From positions 1-36,636 of IMG/VR virus record IMGVR_UViG_3300036853_000216: DNA of 36,636 bases; one strand, written 5' to 3'. Under the pieces are notes generated by a model, which saw only the letters and a program-made list of their open reading frames with translations, was not told where the DNA came from and ran no database searches. Each line of letters opens with the position of its first letter. The stretch's first letter is position 1. Shown here piece by piece: positions 5,151 to 14,143 of the stretch. The position numbers were made by a program, and so were the translations under genes. Source of the DNA: a virus.

Positions 5151-7502
5151 ATGGCCAAACTCAACGAGAAAATGGCAAGAAGTGCGCGCATCGCATTTGA
5201 AAAATTCTATGAGAATTTCAAGCAAAACATCGACCTCTATCATTTAATGCACGATTTTGTGCTTGGCCAGCAATGGTCTGAAGAGGAAGAAGACGATATG
5301 TTGAAGACCTATCGAAAGATAGCTTTAACATCTAACAAGCTTGGCACGATGGCCAATTCCCTCTTAGGCGAGCAACAGCAAAACACGCCGCAATTGCAAG
5401 TCGTCCCAATGACCGGATGTAATGAAAAGGTAGCGCAACTCCGCGAAATCATCACAAAAGACATTATGTTTTCAACCTCCGCCGCCATTGCCTATCAAGT
5501 CGCGGGTTCGCAAGCCGCAATCGGTGGCTATGGTGCTTTTTGTGTCGGTACTGATTACAACCATTCGCGTTCCTTTAACCAGGATATTCAATACTGGTAT
5601 TTCAGAGATGCAACGCGATGTTATTGGGATCTAGGCGCCGACATGGTTAACAAAACGGACGGTATGCATTGCGGGTACTTAACACGCATGACGCGCCAGA
5701 AATTCCGCCAAACATACGGCAAAGAAATTGAGCAAAATATTTTAAATTCAGCGAGCGTCACACAAAGCAAAGAAGAAATAGCGCTAGCTGTGCAGCCAAA
5801 TGAATCTGGCAATCCGTTTATGTGGGCGGATGAGGAAGGTATCACCATCATTGATCATTATGTGCGCACATTCGAAAAAGACACGTTGTATAAATTGTCG
5901 AATGGTAATGTGGTTAATCAACAAGAAATGGATGAGTTGATCGAGAAGTCGCATGTCATTAATGCGCGAAATGCACGCACGGAGTCCGAATTACAAGCGA
6001 CGGATGAATACGGCAATCCTCCTTCGGATACTAATGAACTCGCATCCCAACTTTCACAAATGGGGCAGGGTGGTGGTGCGCCGGAAGCACCACAAATGCG
6101 GACGATGGCGGGACAAGCTTACAATCCAGAGGGCTATGGATTGGAAGGCGACCACGACATATTACCGCAAGATAAAGGTGTGGATATTGTGCCAAACGCA
6201 GCGCCGATGCCGAAAGAAAATGATAATACGATCATGCTTTGGGATGAAGGCGAGCCGGTTAGGATTGAGGAAAAGCGACCCTCCAAAAAATCCAAAATCA
6301 TACACTATCGTTTTGCGGGTGATTATGAGCTTGATCGAACGGAATGCCCGAGCGAGCAATTACCGCTTGTCTTTGTTGATAACAATAGCTATTACAATAA
6401 AGTTGGAAAGCAAATCACACGCTCATTCTTTGGTGACTGTCGTGATACGCAAAAATACATTAATTACCTCCGCACGCAATCAGCCTACATTCTGAAAGTA
6501 AGCAGGTATGACCAATGGATTGGACCCAAAACCGTTGTGGCAAGTCTTGATACTCGCCGTAATTGGGCTGATCCAACAAATATGCAAGGGTTACTTGCTT
6601 ACGATAAAGACCCCGACGGCATGAAACCGGAGCAAATTAGACCGCCCGAGTTGTCTCAATCGCTCTTTCAGCAATACGAACTCGCCATTCAAGATCTATA
6701 TACATCGACGGGATTATATCCCGCGCGCATGGGTAATAATGGTGATGAAGCAAGTGGTGCGGCTATTGATGCGCGTACTCGCCAGGGAAGTTATGCAACA
6801 TTTGTTTATTTCAACTCGATTAATCGTGCGATTGCAACCGGTGGCGAGATCGTGAATGAGATGATCCCCCGTGTTTACGACACTGAGCGCGTGATGACGC
6901 TTATGATGCCGGACAAAGGTATTCAAAATGTGACGATTAATAAAGAAATGGATGAGTACGGCGAATCCGTTGAAAACGATATCCGGAAAGGTACTTACCA
7001 AGTCAGATTAAAACCTGGCCCATCGTACGAAGGCCAAAAAGAAATGGCGCTTCAATCGTTACGTGAAGTCATACAAGTTGACCCGACCACATTTAATTTG
7101 GTTGCTGATTTGTATGCGGAAAACTTGCCATTGCCTAATACACTTGAGATTAAAAACCGTCTCAAGACCTTGGTTAATCCTGCGATTATTGAAGCGGGCA
7201 AAACGGGTGACATGCCGCAACAGCAAGGGCCAACCCCTGAGCAAGAGCAATTGCAGGCGACCATTCAATATCAGCAACAGCAATTAGCTATCAAACAGCA
7301 AGAGTTGGCATTAAAAGAAAAAGAATCTCAAGCAGAGATCCAATTAGAGCAAATGAAACTTGAAATCGCAAAACTGGAACTCGCAAGCGCAATGGAAGAA
7401 AGCAAGATGCGGTTTATGTCTGAAACGCACCGCACTCAAGCTAATCAGAACATTGCGCATGCGGATAATTTGGTCAAGATTTTAACGTCAAAAGTGTCGT
7501 AA
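5151..7502 (+). CDS. Portal protein, P22-type
   Basis: The 783-aa product is the size of P22-family portals (about 725 aa). It lies between the large terminase and the scaffold, as in P22. Twelve copies would form the DNA channel at one capsid vertex and dock the terminase and tail. Residues about 690-755 form a Gln- and Glu-rich coiled coil, matching the C-terminal helical barrel of P22 portals. A low-complexity Gly-, Pro- and Asn-rich stretch at about 275-355 looks like an insertion in the wing or stem. AAGGA lies 5 nt before the ATG. Confidence 0.88.
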   Translation: MAKLNEKMARSARIAFEKFYENFKQNIDLYHLMHDFVLGQQWSEEEEDDMLKTYRKIALTSNKLGTMANSLLGEQQQNTPQLQVVPMTGCNEKVAQLREIITKDIMFSTSAAIAYQVAGSQAAIGGYGAFCVGTDYNHSRSFNQDIQYWYFRDATRCYWDLGADMVNKTDGMHCGYLTRMTRQKFRQTYGKEIEQNILNSASVTQSKEEIALAVQPNESGNPFMWADEEGITIIDHYVRTFEKDTLYKLSNGNVVNQQEMDELIEKSHVINARNARTESELQATDEYGNPPSDTNELASQLSQMGQGGGAPEAPQMRTMAGQAYNPEGYGLEGDHDILPQDKGVDIVPNAAPMPKENDNTIMLWDEGEPVRIEEKRPSKKSKIIHYRFAGDYELDRTECPSEQLPLVFVDNNSYYNKVGKQITRSFFGDCRDTQKYINYLRTQSAYILKVSRYDQWIGPKTVVASLDTRRNWADPTNMQGLLAYDKDPDGMKPEQIRPPELSQSLFQQYELAIQDLYTSTGLYPARMGNNGDEASGAAIDARTRQGSYATFVYFNSINRAIATGGEIVNEMIPRVYDTERVMTLMMPDKGIQNVTINKEMDEYGESVENDIRKGTYQVRLKPGPSYEGQKEMALQSLREVIQVDPTTFNLVADLYAENLPLPNTLEIKNRLKTLVNPAIIEAGKTGDMPQQQGPTPEQEQLQATIQYQQQQLAIKQQELALKEKESQAEIQLEQMKLEIAKLELASAMEESKMRFMSETHRTQANQNIAHADNLVKILTSKVS

Positions 7503-7517
7503 CCAAGTGAGGGAAGC

Positions 7518-8462
7518 ATGGGTCATATTAGCAGTATTGATGATTTGTTGGCAGGGGTCGGGAATTCACAGCAACCAATGACACCGGAACACAAAGATAA
7601 AATCGTGGAGGAAGAGACTGAAAAGGAGCCAGTAGAAACACCAGACTATGACGATGGATCGGAGCAAGAAGAAAGTGAGCCGGTTGAGACGGATGAGCCA
7701 TCCGATGATCGACCCGAAACGGAGTCAAAATCGGATCATTCGGAAGAAGAGTTTGACGAATATGGGAACGAAAAAGAGCGTATCTCGCCAGGCATGAAAG
7801 AGCGCCTTGATCGAAAAGAAAAGCAACACCAACGCGAGATGGAGCAACGTGAGCAAGAAATCCAGACATTGCGCCAACAGTTGGCAAACCAAGGTGCAAG
7901 TCGTGAAGTCCAGAAAGCGGCGGCTGATTTCAAGTATGACCCGAATGATGAAGCGTCATGGCAACAGCAATTGACGGATTTTGTGAAGCATACTGTCTCT
8001 AATATGCAACGCGAAGAAACCGAAAAAACGAGACAAATACAAGAAGAGTCAGTGCAGCGTGAGTTTCACACGAAATTCACGCAAGGCATGAAACGCTTCG
8101 ATGATTTTCGTGATGTTGTCTCCCGCCAACCCATTGATGATGCCATGACATTGGCATTACGCGGCATGGCTGACCCGTCGGCGTTTATTTATGCGGCAAG
8201 TAAACGTCAACCTGAAGAACTGAAACGTATCTCAGAATTAAAAGACCCATACGCGCGCATGGTTGAAATGGGCAAGCTTGAGGAGAGAATGCGCCGTACG
8301 AAATCATCGACCAAAGCGCCGCGCCCGTTGGGTCGCACGCGCGAAGATTCCGTGCAGAAAGTACAGCCGAAACAAAAAGAGAGGACGGGCGATGATTTGT
8401 TGGCGAATGCGGATGCCAAACGAATTGCGACTGTCAAAAGTCGTTTAAAAGGTAATCGATAA
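7518..8462 (+). CDS. Scaffolding protein
   Basis: The 314-aa product is close to the P22 scaffold length (303 aa). Its first 90 residues are strongly acidic and disordered (Glu-, Asp- and Ser-rich), followed by a coiled coil at about 90-125 (KERLDRKEKQHQREMEQREQ). The C-terminus is basic, as needed to bind coat protein. It guides procapsid assembly and is then removed. No protease motif is seen. It lies between portal and coat as expected. Confidence 0.85.
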   Translation: MGHISSIDDLLAGVGNSQQPMTPEHKDKIVEEETEKEPVETPDYDDGSEQEESEPVETDEPSDDRPETESKSDHSEEEFDEYGNEKERISPGMKERLDRKEKQHQREMEQREQEIQTLRQQLANQGASREVQKAAADFKYDPNDEASWQQQLTDFVKHTVSNMQREETEKTRQIQEESVQREFHTKFTQGMKRFDDFRDVVSRQPIDDAMTLALRGMADPSAFIYAASKRQPEELKRISELKDPYARMVEMGKLEERMRRTKSSTKAPRPLGRTREDSVQKVQPKQKERTGDDLLANADAKRIATVKSRLKGNR

Positions 8463-8473
8463 GGAATCTAAAT

Positions 8474-8677
8474 ATGTTAGGTAGAATAGCACAACAACCA
8501 TTAATGCCATGTGAGGCACCACGTCCTTTGCATTCGGAGGATAAATGGCAGCGTAATGAAATGGAAGATATGAAAAGAGCGATTGAATTATTATATGAGT
8601 TCCGCGAAAAGCTTTTTAAGTTACACCCTGTTGCATTCGAAGCAATCGACCAAATGCTACAACGCCCACGCTACTAA
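8474..8677 (+). CDS. Hypothetical protein (67 aa) between scaffold and coat
   Basis: The product is a small helical protein (MLGRIAQQPLMPCEAPRPLH), with an amphipathic second half. AAGGAATC lies upstream. It sits after the scaffold gene and before the coat promoter. Small proteins here can be decoration or assembly factors, but this one matches nothing I know. Confidence 0.65.
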   Translation: MLGRIAQQPLMPCEAPRPLHSEDKWQRNEMEDMKRAIELLYEFREKLFKLHPVAFEAIDQMLQRPRY

Positions 8678-8683
8678 TCTTAA

Positions 8684-8752
8684 AACCGATTCGGTTAATA
8701 ATTTGATCGAATCGGTTAACATTTGACAAATCCCCGAATACAAGACTATGAT
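8684..8752 (+). promoter_or_regulatory. Coat gene promoter with upstream direct repeats
   Basis: The promoter has a perfect -35 TTGACA (8723-8728), an 18-bp spacer and -10 TATGAT (8747-8752). Upstream, TCGGTTAA occurs at 8691-8698 and 8712-8719, 21 bp apart, so both copies face the same side of the helix. The first is part of the dyad AACCGATTCGGTT (8684-8696). The layout suggests an activator or repressor site. Confidence 0.7.
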
Positions 8753-8801
8753 TTCTCTTGATGCGTAAGGGATTCCGTCACCCACTAGATAGGCGCGTAA
8801 A

Positions 8802-8856
8802 TTGTCGTCCGCCGGACAAATGAGATGTAAAAAGGCGCTCGTAAGAGCATTTTTTT
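8802..8856 (+). promoter_or_regulatory. Structured coat mRNA leader with attenuator-like hairpin
   Basis: TTGTC (8802-8806) pairs with GACAA (8815-8819). Further down, GCTC-GTAA-GAGC (8837-8848) is followed by seven Ts (8850-8856), with AAAAA (about 8829-8833) able to extend the stem. The second element is a weak intrinsic terminator in the leader, so it could attenuate transcription, or simply limit read-through from upstream genes. Confidence 0.45.
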
Positions 8857-8883
8857 CCAATTATTTGTTCAGGGAGAACAATA

Positions 8884-10128
8884 ATGGCGAATCTATTTAG
8901 GGAAACTCAATATGTTCTAGATGACGTGTTCGTGCGCTTCTGGAACAGTTTATCTTTTGCACGAACAGCTAATCGCAATCTTGAAGGCGATTTCAAAAAT
9001 TTAAAATTCGCAACTGGCCAAACCTTAGATTATCGTTTAGAAGAACGCTACTTAGGCGGTGAAGGTGCGAGTGCAACATCCGAAGCCCGCGTGCAGGTCA
9101 TTAGACCTCTTTCTATTACCAAACAATTCCGCATCATGCTCGAATACACAGGTTTCAACCTGACATTTGATCGTGCGCGTGATGAACCGTATTTAGAAAT
9201 GGCAAATGCGCCCCGCGCAAAACGCTTAGGTAACTTAGTTGAAAGATTTATTGCATCTGAATTTCAAACCAAGACCTATCAAGCGGTTGGCACACCAGGC
9301 GTTCCTGTTGATTTGAACACTATTTTAACAGCGGATGCGTACATGACAGAACTTGCGATCCCTGAAGATGGCAAGCGTTTTGCTGGCGTTAGTCCACGTG
9401 TTGCCGCAAATATTTCCGATGACCTTTTCAATGTATTCAATAGCACCGTTAACACCGGCGCATTGATTGACGGGTTTGTCGGGCATTTAAGCGGGTTTGA
9501 TTTCTTCAAAACAAACTTCCTAACACGTCAAATTGCGGGTGCCGGTCAAGCGGGTGGTAGTCCTCCGGCTGGATTCCTCTTGGCTGGTATCGTAACCAAC
9601 GGACCTATTGTCGATGGCAATACCATTGAAGTGAATGGTTTGGGTCAAGCGCCTGGTACGGTTGTGTTTAACCTTGGCGATATCATCGAAGTGGATGATG
9701 CCAGTGAAGTATTCATGGTTAATCCATTAACCTATGAGCCACTCTCACAACGCGCTCAGTTTGTTGTAACCGCACAGGTTATTTCTGCTGATGGTGACAC
9801 GGCTATTATTCCGGTGAACCCAACCATTGTAACCGATGGCGCACGTCAAAATATTTCGCAACCCATTCCAAATGGTGCGCAAATGTTATTGAGAGCATCA
9901 CATAACGTGTCTTTGGCATACCACACACAAGCCATTGTGTTTGCGGCTCCTCCAATCAAGGAATTGCGTGGTGGGGTGGAAGCAGTGACCCGTTACTCTG
10001 ACCTTTACAAGTTAGCAATGACCTACACACTCGGCGCTGATATCCGAAATTACGAGCAATTAGATCGTATTGACGTAATTTGCGGCGTGGCTATCAATCC
10101 TGAGTTTGCAGTTCGTATCTGTTCGTAA
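8884..10128 (+). CDS. Major capsid (coat) protein
   Basis: The 414-aa product is the size of P22-family coat proteins (430 aa) and lies right after scaffold and portal with its own promoter. The sequence is beta-rich and even, with no cysteine-rich or catalytic motifs. The segment around 70-110 (EARVQVIRPLSITKQFRIML) fits an HK97-fold P- or A-domain strand, but I cannot confirm the fold by eye. AGGGAG lies 8 nt before the ATG. The Gly- and Pro-rich region at about 215-260 may be a surface insertion like the P22 I-domain. Confidence 0.85.
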   Translation: MANLFRETQYVLDDVFVRFWNSLSFARTANRNLEGDFKNLKFATGQTLDYRLEERYLGGEGASATSEARVQVIRPLSITKQFRIMLEYTGFNLTFDRARDEPYLEMANAPRAKRLGNLVERFIASEFQTKTYQAVGTPGVPVDLNTILTADAYMTELAIPEDGKRFAGVSPRVAANISDDLFNVFNSTVNTGALIDGFVGHLSGFDFFKTNFLTRQIAGAGQAGGSPPAGFLLAGIVTNGPIVDGNTIEVNGLGQAPGTVVFNLGDIIEVDDASEVFMVNPLTYEPLSQRAQFVVTAQVISADGDTAIIPVNPTIVTDGARQNISQPIPNGAQMLLRASHNVSLAYHTQAIVFAAPPIKELRGGVEAVTRYSDLYKLAMTYTLGADIRNYEQLDRIDVICGVAINPEFAVRICS

Positions 10129-10141
10129 GCGTTCAATGATG

Positions 10142-10157
10142 CCCCCCGAAAGGGGGG
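10142..10157 (+). other. GNRA-capped C6/G6 stem-loop after the coat gene
   Basis: CCCCCC (10142-10147), a GAAA tetraloop and GGGGGG (10152-10157) form a very stable hairpin right after the coat stop. No U-run follows, so it more likely protects the coat mRNA 3' end or dampens read-through than terminates fully. Confidence 0.7.
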
Positions 10158-10175
10158 TTCACTTTAAGGAAATGA

Positions 10176-10460
10176 ATGATGAAAGGAACACCCGCCGTCT
10201 ATTTAGGCCGAATTGTAAATAAAGAAAAGTTTTGTGCATTTATCTATGGCGCGAACGGAGAAAAGAAACTCGTTAAATCATGGGATGAGTTTGAATCCTG
10301 TATGCAATCCGGACTTTGGTTTGCAACAAAGCAACATGTAGAAGAGATAACGGTCGCGGCTCCTCCTATTGCTACACCAAAGCCTAAACCGAAAGCAAAG
10401 CCGAAAATGGAAAAGCCAAACAAGTTAGATGCTATGGTGTTTGAAGTCACCGGAGAATAA
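10176..10460 (+). CDS. Hypothetical head-associated protein (94 aa)
   Basis: The N-terminal 55 residues look like a compact beta domain (MMKGTPAVYLGRIVNKEKF), followed by a Pro- and Lys-rich linker (about 62-80, repeated KPK). AAGGA precedes two in-frame start codons (10176 and 10179), and either could be used. It lies between coat and the gp4-like gene. It could be a head or neck accessory protein. The family is not recognised. Confidence 0.65.
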   Translation: MMKGTPAVYLGRIVNKEKFCAFIYGANGEKKLVKSWDEFESCMQSGLWFATKQHVEEITVAAPPIATPKPKPKAKPKMEKPNKLDAMVFEVTGE

Positions 10461-10463
10461 ACG

Positions 10464-11408
10464 ATGGCTACGACGGTTCGTGATTTTATCTTTCAAATGT
10501 ATCGCCTGATTTCGGCTTCAAATCCTGTGATTCCATTACACGGGGATGATGAGCAATTGGCGATTAAAGTCATGAATCAGATTTTAACGCGGTATGCGTC
10601 AAACGGATTGATGTTACCGATTGCAAAAACCTTTTCGGTTGATATTAATTTAGGGGTGCAAGAGATTTGGTTCACCGCACCGAATTATGTGGGACCAGTC
10701 ACGACGCAAACGGAAACGGTTACTTTAACCGCCGCATCCAATTCAATTACTGTTGTCGATGGATCGATTTACAGTGTTGGCGATGGTGTTTCGGGTGGTG
10801 GTATTCCACTCGGCACAACTATTTCAACTATCGTTGGTAATGTTATTACGATGAGTTTGAATGCAACGATTAATGGTGCATCCGTCTTGACGTTTTCACA
10901 TGAGATTCCAACACCGAGTATTGCATACATAAAACAAGGAAGGCTCGCTAATTTAGACAGCGCATGGCTCACTCTGAGTGGCGTGACCTATCCGTTAATT
11001 GATAAAAGCAGGGACGAATATTTAGCGGCATGGAAATATGAGCCTTTACAAGGCTTGCCGCGCTTTATTATGACATTCCCCGACGTGAATTTGGTGAAAG
11101 CGCGTTTATATCCTGCGCCCAGCCAGTTTTTTACATTCAGTTGTCGTGGGAAATTTCAGCAAACCATACTGACCTCAAGTGATACTTTGACTGATTTACC
11201 GGAGTATCAAGAGTTATTTTTACTGTATGCGGTTGCGAAATACGTTTGTAAGTTTAAGGGAAGAAGCAACGCATGGACGCAAGATTTAGAGGATGATTAT
11301 AAAGATCTTAAAGCCGAAATTGAGGCAGCATCTGAAATCAACCTCTCGATTGCAGGTGACGAGCAGTCGTTATTAAATGGTGCATGGCGTACTAGGGCGG
11401 GTATCTAA
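10464..11408 (+). CDS. Tail accessory / head-completion protein, P22 gp4-like
   Basis: The N-terminal part (TVRDFIFQMYRLISASNPV, then GDDEQLAIKVMNQILTRYASNGL) resembles the helical start of P22 gp4 adaptors, which close the portal after packaging and hold the tail. The C-terminal part (YQELFLLYAVAKYVCKF) resembles the matching gp4 helix. At 314 aa it is longer than P22 gp4 (166 aa), in part because of an inserted beta domain at residues about 83-146. The same module appears in the collar-domain protein at 17160. The gene starts four bases after the previous stop. Confidence 0.75.
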   Translation: MATTVRDFIFQMYRLISASNPVIPLHGDDEQLAIKVMNQILTRYASNGLMLPIAKTFSVDINLGVQEIWFTAPNYVGPVTTQTETVTLTAASNSITVVDGSIYSVGDGVSGGGIPLGTTISTIVGNVITMSLNATINGASVLTFSHEIPTPSIAYIKQGRLANLDSAWLTLSGVTYPLIDKSRDEYLAAWKYEPLQGLPRFIMTFPDVNLVKARLYPAPSQFFTFSCRGKFQQTILTSSDTLTDLPEYQELFLLYAVAKYVCKFKGRSNAWTQDLEDDYKDLKAEIEAASEINLSIAGDEQSLLNGAWRTRAGI

Positions 11409-13195
11409 TGCGAGAAAGAGCACCCATTTCAGAAATACAACCCGTACCGATTTTTTGTTATTACGACAAACAGCGGTTTACGCAGTTTGGTGCAATGGAT
11501 TGCGCGAATTGGTACGGCATTTCTGTTGATTCGGGAAAGAAAAAACAAGCGCTCTATCCAACCATGGGTCGTCAGCACATTAATTTTTTGAATGAAAACC
11601 GTTTGATCTTTAACGCGGAGCCACGCTTTCAAAAAAAATCGATAAATTTTCTTTATGTTGTGGATGGCACTGTCGTTTACCAATACGACCGATTTTATAA
11701 CCGTAAAATTCTACCGATGAGTGTCACACTCGGTACGCCAATTTGGTTTGATACGCTGGCTGTGGGTACGATCGTTTATAACATGATGACAGATGGTAAT
11801 AATATTTTTGTTATCAAAGAAGACGGCACGAATGTAACTGTTGAGACAGTCACAGATCCTAATGCGCCAGGTGGTGCAACGACCGGTGGTAAGCCGCTTT
11901 ATGTTGTCGCATTTGGAAATCGTTTTGCAGTGAGTGTTGCTGACACGCCGGATTTTTATTTAACGCAAATTGATCTTGCTGGTACTGCAAATACTTACTT
12001 TACCATTAATGGTGCTGCACTCAATGCGCGTGCATCAGGCATCATTAGACAATTTGCAGTGTTACATAATCAGCTTTACATGTTTTCTGATTACACGACA
12101 GATGTGTGGGCGAACATTAATACGCAAATTACAGTCGGCACTGTCACGACAGAATTTCCGTGGAAATTAAATTCATCTTATAATTTTGATTATGGAATTG
12201 CAGATCCTAATTCGTTAGCAATTGGATTTGGTATGATGGTGTGGCTCGCTAAAAATGCAGATGGATTAGTTTCATTTATGATGAGTACGGGTCCCGCACC
12301 AGAGGATATCTCATCACAAGCAATTAATGTCTTACTCGAAAACTCTACGCATCCAGATAGCGTTGCGCCGTTTTTATTTACGGAAGTGGATGCCTTTTTA
12401 TATCAATATGAAAATACGATTTTTTATCGTGCGTCGGCTGGTATATTTGTTGGATTTGGTGATTTAGATATTGGAGACAATGCAAATTGCATTGAATTTA
12501 ATTTCGAAACAAAAACGTGGGGACGCTGTATTGAATTAAACGGCGAACGAAATCGGATTAAAAAACATGTGTATTTCAATAATACGCATATTGTGAGTGT
12601 TGAAAATGATCCTGCGCTTTATCAGATGGCGGGAAACATTTATCACAATGAATTGCGAAATACATTGCAAGCAAATCCACAAGCGCCGGATGCGTTTTTG
12701 AAATATCCGATGCGCTATGAGTTAGTGACAAAGCAAATATTTTTAGATGACTATGCGGAATTTGAGGATTTATATGTCGAGATTGATTTTGTCTTTGGGA
12801 ACAAAACTTTTTATCAAAGTTGCGCTCCTTTTATTAATACTACGTTTATTGTGGACGAATCGAGTACGCCCAGTGCTCCGATTTATATTCTCTCGGAAGA
12901 TGGTAAATATCTTATTACCGAAGGCTCCAATATTCCGTCGTTTGATGACAACCATTATTGTGATTTGTTTAAGCCTTACCTCGAGCTTTATTATTCTGAT
13001 GATGGCGGCGAAACTTTCTTCCCCGCAGACTTACGAGAATTCAGCCCCCTTGGAAACTATCGATGGCGAATGCGTTGGTACGAGCTTGGATGTTCAAGGA
13101 ATCGGTGTTACCGGCTAGTAGCTGTTTCCTCTGCACCGATCGTGGTATTAGGTGCAGTGCGCCAAACGCGCCGTGTCTCGGGAGGGGCTAACTAA
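11408..13195 (+). CDS. DNA-stabilization / tail plug protein, P22 gp10-like
   Basis: The 595-aa protein is larger than P22 gp10 (472 aa) but has the same framework. It has an N-terminal MDCANWYGISVDSGKK region like the gp10 NADYIDYLPVN segment, a beta-propeller-like middle, and a C-terminal YRWRMRWYELGCSRNRCYRL end like the gp10 GRIRRLIGF end. It would form the hub ring below gp4 and carry the tailspikes. It overlaps the previous stop by one base (TAATG), so the two are translationally coupled. Confidence 0.78.
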   Translation: MRERAPISEIQPVPIFCYYDKQRFTQFGAMDCANWYGISVDSGKKKQALYPTMGRQHINFLNENRLIFNAEPRFQKKSINFLYVVDGTVVYQYDRFYNRKILPMSVTLGTPIWFDTLAVGTIVYNMMTDGNNIFVIKEDGTNVTVETVTDPNAPGGATTGGKPLYVVAFGNRFAVSVADTPDFYLTQIDLAGTANTYFTINGAALNARASGIIRQFAVLHNQLYMFSDYTTDVWANINTQITVGTVTTEFPWKLNSSYNFDYGIADPNSLAIGFGMMVWLAKNADGLVSFMMSTGPAPEDISSQAINVLLENSTHPDSVAPFLFTEVDAFLYQYENTIFYRASAGIFVGFGDLDIGDNANCIEFNFETKTWGRCIELNGERNRIKKHVYFNNTHIVSVENDPALYQMAGNIYHNELRNTLQANPQAPDAFLKYPMRYELVTKQIFLDDYAEFEDLYVEIDFVFGNKTFYQSCAPFINTTFIVDESSTPSAPIYILSEDGKYLITEGSNIPSFDDNHYCDLFKPYLELYYSDDGGETFFPADLREFSPLGNYRWRMRWYELGCSRNRCYRLVAVSSAPIVVLGAVRQTRRVSGGAN

Positions 13196-13491
13196 TGACA
13201 CTCTTTTTAGACCGAATCGATGCCGTGCCCATTGCGAGCAACAAAGATTTTGACTCGCAGTTTTTACAATGGCTATGGGTATTAGTGGATTCACTCAATG
13301 AAAACTTAGCGGATATTCAAAACGCATTTAATTTGTTAACTGCGATGAGTTATACCCAAGCGCAAATTGTTAATATGAATCTAGCAGGTGACTTAGAGAA
13401 TGGGGTCATCCTGTATGACACCACCAACGATGAATATGTAGGACGACAAGCCGGTGTACTTGTAAAGTTTACAACGGCGGCTTATCCATAA
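13195..13491 (+). CDS. Small tail protein (98 aa), gp26/needle position
   Basis: It overlaps the gp10-like stop (TAATG). The first 55 residues are helical (FLQWLWVLVDSLNENLADI, a possible short coiled coil), and the rest is beta-like (GVILYDTTNDEYVGRQAGVL). P22 has the needle gp26 at this point in the order; this protein is much shorter, so a needle role is only a positional guess. Confidence 0.6.
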   Translation: MTLFLDRIDAVPIASNKDFDSQFLQWLWVLVDSLNENLADIQNAFNLLTAMSYTQAQIVNMNLAGDLENGVILYDTTNDEYVGRQAGVLVKFTTAAYP

Positions 13492-13501
13492 GGAGTGTGG
13501 T

Positions 13502-14140
13502 ATGGGCTTATTCGACATGATAGACAGCTTTTTGAATCCCCAGGAAGGGTATGATAAAGCGAAAAATCAATTAGACAAATACTATAAAGAAGGCCAAGGT
13601 TACCTTGCGCCCTATAGTGAGTACGGCAAAACGGCTTATGGTGATTTAACAGGCGCTATGCACCGTCTATTAAATCCGGAGGCACTCCAAAATCAATGGA
13701 TTAAAAGTTACACGGAATCGCCAGCCGCCAAAAATGCGGAAGGTATTGCTCGTCAAGAGGGACTGGATGCGGCAAGCAGTATGGGCTTGTTAGGCTCCAA
13801 TACCGCTCTGAATGCGCTCCAAGGCGGTACGAGCAAAATCGCAATGGCTGATCGTCAAAATTATTTAGATAATCTCATGCAAAAATATCTAGCGGGCACC
13901 GGCATTGCGGGTAATATTTTCAATACGGGTGCGGGAGCGGCAGGCACATTAAGCGGTAATGCCATGACAATGGCACCTAATTTTGCTGAGATGGCTTTCG
14001 GTAAAGAGAATGCACCAGGCGACCTTTTTGGTAAATTGCTTGGTACAGGCATCGGCCTATATACTGGTAAATATGGACAGCCTGCAAATAGCGCAGGTAA
14101 TGCCGGTAGCAGTGCAGCGAGTTGGTTTTTGGGAGGCTAA
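13502..14140 (+). CDS. DNA ejection protein (gp7-like position)
   Basis: The 212-aa product starts MGLFDMIDSFLNPQEGYDKA and has the helical N-terminal region of phage internal virion or ejection proteins, then a Gly- and Ala-rich low-complexity C-terminal half. It is the first of three consecutive genes in the gp7-gp20-gp16 position of P22. Such proteins are carried inside the capsid and are released with the DNA to span the host envelope. AAGGAG lies before the ATG. Confidence 0.65.
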   Translation: MGLFDMIDSFLNPQEGYDKAKNQLDKYYKEGQGYLAPYSEYGKTAYGDLTGAMHRLLNPEALQNQWIKSYTESPAAKNAEGIARQEGLDAASSMGLLGSNTALNALQGGTSKIAMADRQNYLDNLMQKYLAGTGIAGNIFNTGAGAAGTLSGNAMTMAPNFAEMAFGKENAPGDLFGKLLGTGIGLYTGKYGQPANSAGNAGSSAASWFLGG

Positions 14141-14143
14141 CAC

